From NCBI GenBank assembly GCA_041432705.1, contig JAPWAE010000005.1, positions 124,001-188,000 of the forward strand: a stretch of 64,000 bases of DNA, written 5' to 3'. Shown here piece by piece: positions 8,417-18,300 of this stretch. The notes below the pieces were generated by a model. That model was given only the letters and a program-made list of their open reading frames with translations. It was not told the origin of the DNA and made no database searches. Source of the DNA: Pauljensenia sp018375675. Lineage in GTDB: Bacteria > Actinomycetota > Actinomycetes > Actinomycetales > Actinomycetaceae. The position numbers and the translations under genes are program-made. Positions within the stretch are counted from its first letter, which is position 1, and each line of letters opens with the position of its first letter.

Positions 8417-10033
8417 TCAGGAGTAGTCCTTCTGGAACCTCAGTTCCAGTTCCTCCAGCGAGTGGAACTTCGTCTCGGGGACGACCTTCCAGTAGAAGAG
8501 GAACGAGAGGAAGTTAATGGCTGCGAAGATCGCGTACGTACCAGCGCCACCGACGGTCGCCATGAGCGGTGGGAAAACAACGGCTACGAGCGCGTTGGCA
8601 AGCCACAGAGTTCCCACCGCAATACCGAGGGCAGTGCCACGGACAGCGGCCGGGTAGATCTCGGAAACGAGAACCCAGGACACCGTTCCGGACTGCTTGA
8701 TGAACACGAAGATGCAGACGATGCCAAGAACCAGCCAGGGTGCGAAGGTCGGGGCGCCGGAGATGTTTCCCTCGCCATCCAGGTAGGGACTGATAAAGAC
8801 TGCAAACACGGCAGACAGCGCAGCCAGAGAAATCGTGATGCCGAGCTCCTGATACATGCCCACGTGACGGCGAGCGAATCGGGCGACGAGCCACATGCCC
8901 ACGGCGGAACCGATCGCGGAGATACCACCGGAAACGACGTTCAGGGTGATGGCGTCTTCCATGGGAACGCCGGCGGCGTTGAGGATCTTCGGCGTGTAGT
9001 ACATGGCCGTGTTGATGCCGGTCAGCTGGTCGGCGATGCCCAGGACGATACCGATGTAGAGGAGCTTGCGTGCCCACTTCACGGTGAGGATCTGGGACAG
9101 CGACCACTTTTCCTGAGCAGACTCTGCACGCTGAACATCAAGCATCTCGTTGATCTCGCCAGCGACGTCATCCTTCTTTTCGTCGCGCACACGCTTGAGG
9201 GAGCCAATGGCCTCGACAATGCGCAGATTGGCGGCGTACCAGCGCGAGGACTCGGGCACAGTGCGGATGCCGATCCACAGGGCGATGGCGGGCAGCGAGC
9301 ACAGGATGAGCATGTAGCGCCAGGTCAGACCATTGCCCGTGCCGGCGACATCCGCAATATTGACGGCGGCCTGGACGGTCTCCCACGCGACAGAGGTGCC
9401 AGCCTGTCCGAGCACGTGCCCGGAGGCATCCACGGCATCACCGGTCAAGGTGACAGTGGGACCACCCTGCATGTGAGCGATGACAGCGTTCATAGAGAAC
9501 GCCAGGAACTGGCCAAAGACGATCATCATCTGATCCGTCGCGACGAGGAAACCGCGCAGCCGCTTGGGAGCAGTTTCGCCGAGGAAGACGGGAACCGTCG
9601 CGGAAGCGCCACCAACGGCGAACCCAAGGATGATACGCGCCAGGTAGAGGACCCAGATGCTCGGGGCAATCGCGCAGCCGATGGCGCCGAACAGGAAGAT
9701 GATGGCCAGCAGCGTGATGTTATGGCGGCGACCAAAGCGGTCGGAGAGGCGTCCGCCGAAGAACGCACCGGCGGCAGCACCGATGCACAGCAGGCCGCCG
9801 ACCCAGCCTTCTTCGAAGGTGGTCATGTTCAGACCGCCGGCGCCTCCGGGCATGTACATGTATGGCAGGGCGCCAGCGACAACGCCGGTGTCATAGCCGA
9901 AGAGGAGAGAGCCAAGCGTCGCGATGGCAGCAATTGCGCCCAGGGAGCGCTTCGCACCGGAAGCGGGGGTCTTCTCTACGAGCTCGCGCACCCTGTCGGG
10001 CGTGTAGTCGTCAATCGTTGGAGTGTGTGGCAT
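8417..10033 (-). CDS. MFS sugar porter, probable inositol/sugar-H+ symporter
   Basis: This 538-residue protein of the sugar-porter branch of the major facilitator superfamily has the signatures GRLSDRFGRR after the second helix and PESSRW before the central loop, with about 12 helices. The start at 10033 is preceded by AGGAGA (10039-10044); longer in-frame starts upstream show no family sequence. The neighbourhood suggests the substrate: the next sequence upstream is a remnant of iolA (inositol catabolism), and a GntR regulator follows. A myo-inositol transporter is therefore plausible. Other sugars cannot be excluded. Confidence 0.82.
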   Translation of the reverse strand: MPHTPTIDDYTPDRVRELVEKTPASGAKRSLGAIAAIATLGSLLFGYDTGVVAGALPYMYMPGGAGGLNMTTFEEGWVGGLLCIGAAAGAFFGGRLSDRFGRRHNITLLAIIFLFGAIGCAIAPSIWVLYLARIILGFAVGGASATVPVFLGETAPKRLRGFLVATDQMMIVFGQFLAFSMNAVIAHMQGGPTVTLTGDAVDASGHVLGQAGTSVAWETVQAAVNIADVAGTGNGLTWRYMLILCSLPAIALWIGIRTVPESSRWYAANLRIVEAIGSLKRVRDEKKDDVAGEINEMLDVQRAESAQEKWSLSQILTVKWARKLLYIGIVLGIADQLTGINTAMYYTPKILNAAGVPMEDAITLNVVSGGISAIGSAVGMWLVARFARRHVGMYQELGITISLAALSAVFAVFISPYLDGEGNISGAPTFAPWLVLGIVCIFVFIKQSGTVSWVLVSEIYPAAVRGTALGIAVGTLWLANALVAVVFPPLMATVGGAGTYAIFAAINFLSFLFYWKVVPETKFHSLEELELRFQKDYS

Positions 10034-10233
10034 ATGGTTCTCCTCTGCACTTCCTCGTCGGAGCGATCCGGATGAACGAGACAGCAGCCATAGCATAATG
10101 CCGCGCCCGTGTACGCACCGCTTCCCGGCAGATATCAGGCGGATGACGGTCGCACCCCTTGAGGATATCAAGGCCGAGGCCCCAGCGAGCACCTCGTCGT
10201 CGGGGCACTCAAGCCCACACCTATGACTGTATA

Positions 10234-10269
10234 GAGTGGAGGGGGGATACTGCACCCACCCCTCCACTC
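10234..10269 (-). terminator. Hairpin downstream of the iolA remnant
   Basis: Inverted arms of 11 nt, gagtggagggg and cccctccactc, enclose a short loop just past the iolA remnant stop on the minus strand. There is no strong U-run, so termination efficiency is uncertain. Confidence 0.5.
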
Positions 10270-10284
10270 AGAGAGTTGTCACAC

Positions 10285-10431
10285 TCAGGCGTTCGTCGGG
10301 AAGTTCATGTCAACGTAGCCCACCTTCTCGCCACGCCTGGGCCAGCGGGTCGTGACAACCTTTGCCTTCGTGTAGAAGCGCACGCTCTCAGGACCGTGGA
10401 TGTTGGTATCATCTGGCAGCGAGACGATCAT
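10285..10431 (-). pseudogene. iolA: Remnant of iolA (methylmalonate-semialdehyde dehydrogenase C-terminus)
   Basis: Reading the minus strand up to the TGA at 10285 gives about 48 residues that include HGPESVRFYTKAKVVTTRW and end VDMNFPTNA. This matches the C-terminus of CoA-acylating methylmalonate-semialdehyde dehydrogenases (IolA/MmsA: GPE.v.FYT..KvVT.RW). The rest of the roughly 500-residue enzyme is missing: upstream sequence changes character at once, with no catalytic Cys region. The hairpin behind the stop is retained. It is most simply the 3' scar of a deleted inositol operon gene. Family assignment is from recall of the conserved C-terminal motif. Confidence 0.75.
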
Positions 10432-10696
10432 GTACCCCCGACGGTTGATACGGTCCAATACCTGAACGCCTCGTGATCAGAATATCGACGTAGCGACATC
10501 CAAAGGTCATGGGGCGCCTTCCCTCGACAGGGACAGCCCATGAAACACCCGATTCAGGGATCCACTACCGACAGGCAATCGTCATATTTTGTGCACACAA
10601 TAGACAATATCCCGTCATCCCCTCTCCAACATCAACACTGATACCATGTAACCGTATTTAATTAACACGCAGTCGCGCCGCACGTGAAGGTTTGAC
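10432..10696. other. Intergenic, AT-richer region upstream of GntR gene
   Basis: The sequence is clearly richer in A/T than its surroundings and probably holds the promoter/operator of the GntR gene and the scar of the lost iol genes. I see no further coding sequence in it. Confidence 0.4.
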
Positions 10697-11464
10697 ATGT
10701 CGAAAGCATCGCCCAATTCGGAGAACACCCCCTACGTCCCGGACATTACACTGGACCGTTCCTCTCCCGTGCCTCTGTACTTTCAGATCTCGGAGCCCAT
10801 CGCTCAGCTCATTAACTCTGGAGCGCTACCCGCGAATACACGCCTGGAGGATGAACTGTCGATGGCGGCACGGCTGCACGTCTCCCGCCCCACGGCACGA
10901 CAGGCACTCCAGCGCCTCGTTGACCGCGGTCTCCTCACACGTCGTCGCGGCGTCGGCACGATCGTTTCGCCACGCCACGTCCATCGCCCCATGGAACTCA
11001 CCTCGCTCATGCGCGACCTAGTCAACGCCGGACACAAGGTACACACGACCATTCAGCGCTACGAGGCACGCCCCGCCTCGGCGCAGGAAGCCGACATCCT
11101 CAAGGTTGCCGAGGGCACCCTCATCATCCACATCGAGCGCACGCGTTTTGCCAACGACGAGCCGATCGCTGTCCTCACGAACCTTATCCCTGCTGACATC
11201 GCCCCCACGATGCAGGAACTCGAATCTGCCTCACTCTACGATCTCATGCGCGAACGCGGCGTTATCCTCGCCTCGGCACGCCAGGTGATCGGAGCGCGCA
11301 GCGCGACGACGAAGGAAGCGAAGCTCCTGTCCGAGCACCGCGGCGCCGCCCTGCTGACGACACAGCGCACGACCTACGACCCCTCGGGGCGCATCGTGGA
11401 GTACGGCGATCACATCTACCGCGCATCGCGCTATTCCTTTGAGGCCAGCCTTTTTGCCCAGTGA
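10697..11464 (+). CDS. GntR family regulator, HutC/UTRA subfamily
   Basis: This 255-residue regulator has an N-terminal winged helix of the GntR family (residues about 22-92, with LHVSRPTARQALQRLVDRGLL as the recognition region). A UTRA effector-binding domain fills the rest (about 100-250), ending with the conserved DHIYRASRYSFE-type strand. UTRA proteins usually sense sugars, sugar phosphates or related metabolites and repress adjacent transport and catabolic genes. It lies between the iolA remnant and a probable transaldolase-family remnant, so it may once have controlled an inositol operon and may still control the MFS porter. Its ligand is unknown. Confidence 0.85.
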   Translation: MSKASPNSENTPYVPDITLDRSSPVPLYFQISEPIAQLINSGALPANTRLEDELSMAARLHVSRPTARQALQRLVDRGLLTRRRGVGTIVSPRHVHRPMELTSLMRDLVNAGHKVHTTIQRYEARPASAQEADILKVAEGTLIIHIERTRFANDEPIAVLTNLIPADIAPTMQELESASLYDLMRERGVILASARQVIGARSATTKEAKLLSEHRGAALLTTQRTTYDPSGRIVEYGDHIYRASRYSFEASLFAQ

Positions 11465-11573
11465 CAAGGCATTGATGCTTTGTCCTGATAATTCGTCGAA
11501 GGTCAGAAGTACTCTCCGTAGACTTGTTTTTGCCGCGAGAGTCGGAAGCAATCACAAAGGAGTGCTTCCCGCC

Positions 11574-11700
11574 ATGTCCATCGAGTACACCCCCGGCCCC
11601 CTTCTGGACTCCGGGGATAACCCGTCAGCCGCCCGGTGGAACGATTCGTCGGATCCGGCCGAGCTGACGCAGTCCGCCCCATTCGACCATAGCGCCCCTG
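11574..11700 (+). pseudogene. Possible 5' remnant of a transaldolase-family gene
   Basis: An ATG at 11574 with an AAAGGAG site at 11556-11562 begins a frame reading MSIEYTPGPLLDSG and then RWNDSSDPAELTQS. This resembles the N-terminus of actinobacterial transaldolase-family proteins (WNDSaDp-ELrqSi..GavGATCNPvIa). The following residues (FDHSAPACNSTIA) still faintly fit, after which the similarity ends in AT-rich sequence. It is probably a truncated relic of the same decayed catabolic locus. The frame stays open to 11792 but without family character. Confidence 0.4.
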
Positions 11701-11878
11701 CCTGCAACTCAACCATTGCTCGCACCATACAACACCGCCGAGTAGCAACCCACCAAATAATCCCAAGAGAACAGATAGTATTATTTCTCTAATTGACGTT
11801 CCAAAAACCTTTGCTTTTCCTTCACCTTAATTCTGCGCCACTCATAAGAGCAGAAATCTCGTAATTTTCAGTGCATGA
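11701..11878. other. Intergenic, AT-rich
   Basis: AT-rich sequence between the transaldolase-like remnant and the 3' end of the helicase gene. I see no clear gene or strong hairpin. Confidence 0.4.
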
Positions 11879-14800
11879 TCATGGATGCAGTACTTCCTTC
11901 AGCGCCTCGTCCAGGGAGACGGTACCCGACCCGAGCATGTCTTCCAGGTTCTCGAGCGTGTAGTGCGAGGGGCCCGCCAGGAAGGCGACCATCGCGCCCA
12001 CCTCGGACGCATCCACACCCATGCGGGCCGCCCACGCGCGCTGGTACAGGCGCAGCTGGGTGACGAAATAGGCGACCTTGTCCGGCTTGGTCGTGGCGGT
12101 CACCGGGCGGCCGCTCTTCCAGTCGACGACCAGGTAGCGGGGCCCATTCCCGCGCACTCGCTCAAACACGGCATCGATACGGCCCTGGACGGACACGCCG
12201 CCAACCTCCACCGAGAACGCCTCCTCGATCGCGACGGCACGGTAGTCGGCCAACTCGCCGACGACAAACGCGCGGAAGTTGGCGCGCAGGCGCTCAAGGC
12301 GCTCGCGTTCACCATCCGTCAGCAGAGCCTCGTCCGCACCGTCATCACCCCCGGCCAGCGCGGCATCCTCCCCCACACTCACGTCGGAGCTCGCAGTGAT
12401 CTCCGAGGACGGATCCGCACTCGAAAGGTGCAGCTCGCGCTCCACCCACGCATGAAACACCGTGCCCAGCGCGGAGAACGAGCTGGGGCGAGCCGGCATC
12501 GGCCGCCGCATGTCACGCGCAAACTCATCAGCATCTTGAAGAAGAGCCGACACGGAGGTCGCAGGAACGCGCTCCGCCCACAGATCGAGGACGGGCGTCT
12601 GCCGGGACAGGTGGTATTCCTCGATGAGGGCGACCGTATCGCGCACCGCGGGGTCATCTCCCAGCTGCGCCAAGGCCTCGTACACGTCCTGATCCTGCGG
12701 CATCGCGTCGATCTGCGCCTGCACTGCCGCAGCGGCAGCCGCAACGCGCTGACGCGAGGGGCCAGGCGCAGGCGGGAAGGTCTCGAACACCCGCACAACC
12801 GCGCCCTGCTCACTGCCCTCCTCGGCCTGAGGGACAGGCATCATCAAGCACCTGCCCTCCCCCACCGAGGACTTCACGGCGTGGTCACGCCACCGCCCAT
12901 TGGACCACATCTGCGGGTCTTCGATGGCACCGACCGTGCCCGACGAGGCGCCAGGCGTGTGCTCGAAGAGCTGGGCACTGGCATCCATCAGATAGCGCGA
13001 CGGATGCGTCACCTTCTTATTGAACCCAGACGTCCAGGAGCCCACCAGCAGCTGAGCGCTGCGCGCACGTGTCATGGCCACGTAGGCCAGGCGACGCTCC
13101 TCACGCTCCGCGTGCTCCCCGAGGGAATCACCGTACTCGCCCTCCAGCCACTGCTTGAAGGCAGTCGACGGATTCTTTGCCCCCTCAACGTCGAACTCAA
13201 AAGGCGGCAGATCTGCTCGATCCCCTCGCAACGGATGCGGCAACGAGCCGGCGTCCGTCACCCATGCCTTGTTCGCGGGAGGATCATCCGTCCACGGCCG
13301 GCTCTTGCTCTTGTGCAGGGGGAACGAGCCATCGGCCAGCCCAAACACCACAACCCCATCCCATTCAAGGCCCTTCGAGCCGTGGACGGTCAGGATCTGC
13401 ACGGCGTTCGGGTCCGGCTCGCCCAGCGGAGCATCCAGCCCATCCTCACGTTTCTCCGCCATGTCCAGATACGCCAGGAAAGACCCGAGGGACGCACCCG
13501 GAGTCTCTTGCTCGTAGGCTGCAGCCACAGAAATGAACTCATCGAGCGCCGCACGCCCACCCATCGACAGCGGATCCGCGATCACGTCGTCCAGGGTGCC
13601 CATGATGAGGATCGCCCGCTCGACCTGCTCGGTGATCGAACGCCCCACCCCCTCACGGACCTGACGCAGGCGCTCAGCCAACAGGCGCACGCGGCGCACC
13701 GCCTCGTCGCTGATCGCAGGATGTCCCTCGGCCGCCCACCCGGGCTTCGGAGGGGAATCCACTGCATCCAAGAGAATCGCCTGATGAGGGTGAACACCCT
13801 CCTGACTTGCCTGGAAACGCGCCCAGTCACCCAGCGCCATCAGGTCGGCCGCACCCAGGTCAATGCCAGCCAGCAGGCGTGCCAGCCACGGGGATGCCTC
13901 CACGTCGTATGCCAGTTCCAAGGCGGCACGCACATCCTGCACGGCAGGCTGATCGAGCAGACCACCCAGGCCCACGATTTCCGTCGGGATCCCGGCCTCA
14001 CGCAGGGCATCGTCAATCAACGGAAAGTCCCGACGCTGCCTGCTCAACACGGCGACGCTGCGCCGCTTGCCGTCCTTAACAGGCTGCGAGCGCACCCGCT
14101 GTACGAAATCGACCATCGCGCCGAGCGCCTCGTCGTAATCCTGCGTGAAAGCAATGTCAACGGCTCCGGGCCCCGCCCCACCCCTGGGAACCAGGACGGG
14201 GGACTGCGCCTTGAGCTCCTGCTTGCCCACCTGGAAGGAGGGCACCTCACGCAGGGGCGCCGCCACCCTGTTCGCAGCGTCCAGGATCGACACGTCGTTT
14301 CGCCAGGCGGTCGACAGGGTGAGGGTCTGACTCTCCTCCGCCTCACCCGTCTGGAACCGATCCAAGAAGGACTCAAGGGACGAGGCCGAGGCACCCCTCC
14401 AGCCGTAAATCGCCTGATTCGGGTCTCCCACTGCGGTGACCGCATGATCTGCGAAGAGCATTGACAGCAGGTCCATCTGGATCACCGAGGTGTCCTGGAA
14501 CTCGTCGAGCAGGACCGCACGGAACTCCTCGCGCAGGGACGCACGAACGGCCGGCGCCTCGCGCACGATGCGCGTGGCCAGGACCAACTGATCGGAAAAA
14601 TCCAAGACGCCCATCTCGCGTTTTCGCTGCTGGTAGGCGGCAATCGGGCCCAAGAAGGCGATGCGACGCGAATTCACGTCCATGGCCTTGCGAGACTCCT
14701 TGTTCCCGCGTCCCACCTGCTCGAGCTCGCGCCCAAACTCCTCCAAGGCCTCGCGCGCACGCTCCACCGTGTAGCCGTGCTCCGCGATCTCACCCGCCAG

Positions 14801-15307
14801 GTGCAGGACCTTTCCAACAACGCCAGCCGGCGTGAGCTCATCATCCAGATCGGTGGGCCACGACTCAACGATCTGAGTCATGAGGTCGATCGCCCCGGCC
14901 TCGGAGAGCATCGAAAAGTCCGGGTCGAGCCCGATGCGCATACCGTGCTCAGAGACGATGCGCTCCGCAAAGGAGTTGTAAGTGAGGGCCGCCGGGTCCT
15001 CGTCGAGACGCTCACGCAGCTGCGGCATCTCGCGTGAAAGCATGCGGATGCGCTCACGCAGGCGCTCCCCCAGCTCACCGGCCGCCTTGCGCGTGAAGGT
15101 GAGGCCAAGGATCGACGACGGTGTCAGGTCCGGATGGTTCGCCAGGAGCCAGAGGACCCGCATCGACATGGTCTCGGTCTTGCCCGACCCCGCACCCGCG
15201 ACGACGAGAAGCGGGCGGCGCGGAGCCTCGACCACACGCACCTGCTCCGGGGTCGGAGTCTTCGTTGCATCAACGATTGCCTGGATCTGCAGGGCGCCAA
15301 GATTCAT
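11879..15307 (-). CDS. adnB: AdnB-like UvrD/RecB-family helicase-nuclease
   Basis: This 1142-residue SF1 helicase-nuclease carries Walker A GAGSGKT (38-44), motif II VLLDEFQDTS, motif III GDPNQAIYGWRG and motif V/VI region VHGSKGLEWDGVV. A C-terminal PD-(D/E)XK nuclease core reads GRIDAVF ... YLVVDWKSGRP. This is the lead-motor subunit type of the mycobacterial AdnAB complex, which resects double-strand breaks in place of RecBCD. It follows the partner gene by a few bases. The ATG at 15307 is used; an in-frame GTG at 15325, closer to the GGTGGTGGAG sequence at the end of the upstream gene, is an equally plausible start. Motor and nuclease residues look intact. Confidence 0.85.
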   Translation of the reverse strand: MNLGALQIQAIVDATKTPTPEQVRVVEAPRRPLLVVAGAGSGKTETMSMRVLWLLANHPDLTPSSILGLTFTRKAAGELGERLRERIRMLSREMPQLRERLDEDPAALTYNSFAERIVSEHGMRIGLDPDFSMLSEAGAIDLMTQIVESWPTDLDDELTPAGVVGKVLHLAGEIAEHGYTVERAREALEEFGRELEQVGRGNKESRKAMDVNSRRIAFLGPIAAYQQRKREMGVLDFSDQLVLATRIVREAPAVRASLREEFRAVLLDEFQDTSVIQMDLLSMLFADHAVTAVGDPNQAIYGWRGASASSLESFLDRFQTGEAEESQTLTLSTAWRNDVSILDAANRVAAPLREVPSFQVGKQELKAQSPVLVPRGGAGPGAVDIAFTQDYDEALGAMVDFVQRVRSQPVKDGKRRSVAVLSRQRRDFPLIDDALREAGIPTEIVGLGGLLDQPAVQDVRAALELAYDVEASPWLARLLAGIDLGAADLMALGDWARFQASQEGVHPHQAILLDAVDSPPKPGWAAEGHPAISDEAVRRVRLLAERLRQVREGVGRSITEQVERAILIMGTLDDVIADPLSMGGRAALDEFISVAAAYEQETPGASLGSFLAYLDMAEKREDGLDAPLGEPDPNAVQILTVHGSKGLEWDGVVVFGLADGSFPLHKSKSRPWTDDPPANKAWVTDAGSLPHPLRGDRADLPPFEFDVEGAKNPSTAFKQWLEGEYGDSLGEHAEREERRLAYVAMTRARSAQLLVGSWTSGFNKKVTHPSRYLMDASAQLFEHTPGASSGTVGAIEDPQMWSNGRWRDHAVKSSVGEGRCLMMPVPQAEEGSEQGAVVRVFETFPPAPGPSRQRVAAAAAAVQAQIDAMPQDQDVYEALAQLGDDPAVRDTVALIEEYHLSRQTPVLDLWAERVPATSVSALLQDADEFARDMRRPMPARPSSFSALGTVFHAWVERELHLSSADPSSEITASSDVSVGEDAALAGGDDGADEALLTDGERERLERLRANFRAFVVGELADYRAVAIEEAFSVEVGGVSVQGRIDAVFERVRGNGPRYLVVDWKSGRPVTATTKPDKVAYFVTQLRLYQRAWAARMGVDASEVGAMVAFLAGPSHYTLENLEDMLGSGTVSLDEALKEVLHP

Positions 15308-15326
15308 CGCGCTGTCCGTTCCCACG

Positions 15327-18300
15327 TCACTCCACCACCTTATGGCCGCGCTCGCGTGCCGGGCACAACCGATCAAAAGAACAGTACGCGCAGGCCGCAT
15401 CCGAAGGACGCGCCTCAAAGTAGGGGCCTCGCGCATCCGCCGCGACTGAGCGGATCTTGTCGTGCCAATCCTCCAGGGCCTGCCCCTCGAGGCGCGGCTG
15501 ATCGAAATACTTCAGCTTATCGTCGCCAAGCAGGGCGATGCGCGCTCCCGCGACCCTCTCGCCCGAGGCAAGCAGAGCCATCTGATACGCCGCCAGCTGC
15601 GGATTATCAGGGACAGTCTTCGCTGAATATCCGCTCTTTCCGGTCTTCAGGTCGGTGACGCGCACCCCCTCGTCGACGTGCTCGAGTCGGTCCATCCGGC
15701 CTCGGATGGTCACGCCCTCAACCTGGGCAGACACCGTCTGCTCAACCTCAACAGGTCCGGGAATACCCTCCAGGTAGGAGGCCAGGTTGTTCACGATGTC
15801 GCGGGCGTGCCGGTCGGCGACACGCCCCGCCCACGTGTCCAGGTTGTAGCCCAGCTCCTCGATGCGAGCCTCAAGGGCCTCGGTGAGTTCCTCCGGCGTA
15901 CCGTGCGGGTGTTCCTCGGCGACGGCGTGAATGAGGGTGCCGAGGCTGGCTGCCGCGTTCGATGGGCCGTCAGCTCCGACGGTGGTGAGGAACCAGCGCA
16001 GCGGGCACGCCAGCGCGCGCTCGAATTGCGAGGGAGACAGCGTGAGCTCACCCGCGTACTCCGCGTCAGTCGTGGGCGTACCGCCCGCGCCCAGCCACCG
16101 CTGCGGCTGCGCGGAGAGCACGTCTTCGCGCGCCATCAGGGCCAACAGGGTGGCGGCGAGCTGCGCGTCTGCCGTGTTATCGGGACTGGCGGCGCGCGCT
16201 CGCAGGTCCGCGATGTGTCCAGATAGGGACAGAGGTGCGTCCACCTGGTCTACCGGCACAATGTCGTTCTCTCGAGGCGTGCCCGCCAAACGCGCCACAA
16301 GATCGAAAAACACCGAAGGCGCGGCATCCTCCGAGCGCACCGCGCCGGCATGCACGATGCGCCGCGAGCGCGTCACGGCCGCAACAAAGAGGCGATACTC
16401 ATCGTCCAGCACCGCGCGCCGGGCCTGGCGCGTGGAATCGATGAGTTCCTCTCGCCCATCCTCGCCCACGGCGACGCGGCCCGCGCCCACGTCCGCGAGG
16501 AGGTCGGCGCGTAGGATCCGGTCGCGCAGGCGCAGGTTCGGCCAGGCCCCATCCTGCAGGCCGGCGAGGACGACGACCTGCCAGTGGCGGCCCATCGCCT
16601 GCGCGGGGGTGAGAACCTCGACGCCACCCGGACGCACGCCCACACGCGAGATCGTGTCGATGGGGACCGAACCGGCCAGCAACTCGGACGCGAAACCCAC
16701 GGCAGAGCCGGCGGGGTTGCGCTGCTCCCACACGTCCGCGACGCGCAGGAGAGCCACGACGGCGTCCAGCTGATCGTCATACCAGCCCGACGAGTCGTCC
16801 GACGCGATGGCCCGCGAGCGCCACTCGTTGGCCACCCCGGACGCCTCCCAGAGGGACCACAGGCGTTCCTGGGGGCGCGCGCTGCCGCTCATCCCCAGCT
16901 CCCACAGGCGCGCTGCGGTCTCGAGGGGCCGCGCGAGCAGTGCGGCTGCGCGGGACCGCTTGCCGCCCGCCTGCTGGGCCTGCTCCAGTGCAGGCCTCCA
17001 CGTCTGCGGGTCACTGACAAGGTCGGCAGCCGTCAGCGGGATCGGTACGGCCTCCTCGCCCGCCTCCTCGGCGGCCTGGGCGCGCGCGGCGTTCAGTCGG
17101 CGCAGTAGACGGTGGACTGCAAGGGTGTCCGCGCGCACGAGGGGCGACGGCAGGAGACGCTCGGCGAGCTCGCGGCGCGTGGCCACGTCCGTGTCGCTCT
17201 GCCCCGTCGGCATGGTCACCAGGTCCAGGAGCAGGCGCGTGGTCGGCTGGGTCGAGAAGTCGAAGGCTCGGCTGCCGCCCGCGACGGGCACGCCACCACG
17301 CGCCAGGTAGCGGCTGGTTTCGGCAACCATCGAGGAGCTGCGCACGATGACGACCTGATCCGAAAAGTCGATGCCATCGTGCAGGTGGTGAGACCTGAGG
17401 GCGCGCGCGATGAGAGCCCCCATCTGCGAGGGCGTGGCACCCAGGTGTGTCACGAGGTGTCCGTCCGGAGCATCGTCACCAACTGCGGCCTCGCGCCGGG
17501 CGGGCGAGCCGGACTGGGCGATGCGCGCGCAAGCCTGACGCGCCAACTCGCGTACGGCGCGGGACATGTCGTAGACCTGGCCCAACTCCAAGATCTCGAC
17601 GCCGAGGGCGGATGCGAGCCTGCGGTCCAGGTGCGGCTCGCCGCCGCGATACCCGGCCACAGCCACGTCAGAATCCGAAAACGCAACGATGCGGGCGCCA
17701 GCGTCTCGGCAGGCCTCCAGCAGCCTCAACGTCGAAGGCGTGCAATCCTGCAGGTCATCGACGATCACCACGTCAGGCACCGGGCAGGGCGCCTGCACGC
17801 CACGGGAGGGCGCATCCTGCTCCCACGCGTCAATGAGGTCAGCCGCAAGCGCCTGGATGCGCGACAGGTCCACGCGCAGGGTACGCGGATACTCCGGGGA
17901 GCGCTCGGGCCCCTCCTCCAGCGCCGCGACAATCGCGCCCGCACCCTGCCATTCCGGGCGGCCGAACCGGGCCCCGGCCTCGGACAACTCGGCCGCGCCC
18001 ATCCCGGCCTCGCCCGCGCGGGCCACCAGGTTACGTAGCTCCGCGCGGAACGCCGGCATCGCGCGCATCTGTGGACCAATGTCCTCGGGCCACGGTGCCT
18101 CCACCGACTCCAGGGCCTCGGCGAGCATCTGGTCCTGGGCCGCGCCCGTCACCAGCTCGACCCCCTCCAACGGCACGTCGCGCTGGGTACGCCACGTGGC
18201 CACCACCTGATAGGCGAAAGAAGCAGGGGTACGCACCGGGCGCACCGAATCCGGGCCAAGGGCCTGCGCACGCGGAGTCAGCACGTCGGCCCGCGTGCGA

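Noticed and set aside
8270..10075. + strand frame (601 codons) overlapping the MFS porter
   Set aside because: It is antisense to the porter and begins in the repeat region; low-complexity hydrophilic translation.
10697..11464. GntR gene as part of the YtrA-type group
   Set aside because: It has a full UTRA domain and 255 residues, so it belongs to the HutC group, unlike the 120-residue YtrA-type protein at 27158-27520.
11885..14464. Long open frame (859 codons) on the + strand
   Set aside because: It is antisense to the AdnB-like gene, whose helicase and nuclease motifs are complete. High GC leaves such opposite-strand frames open; the translation has no family character.
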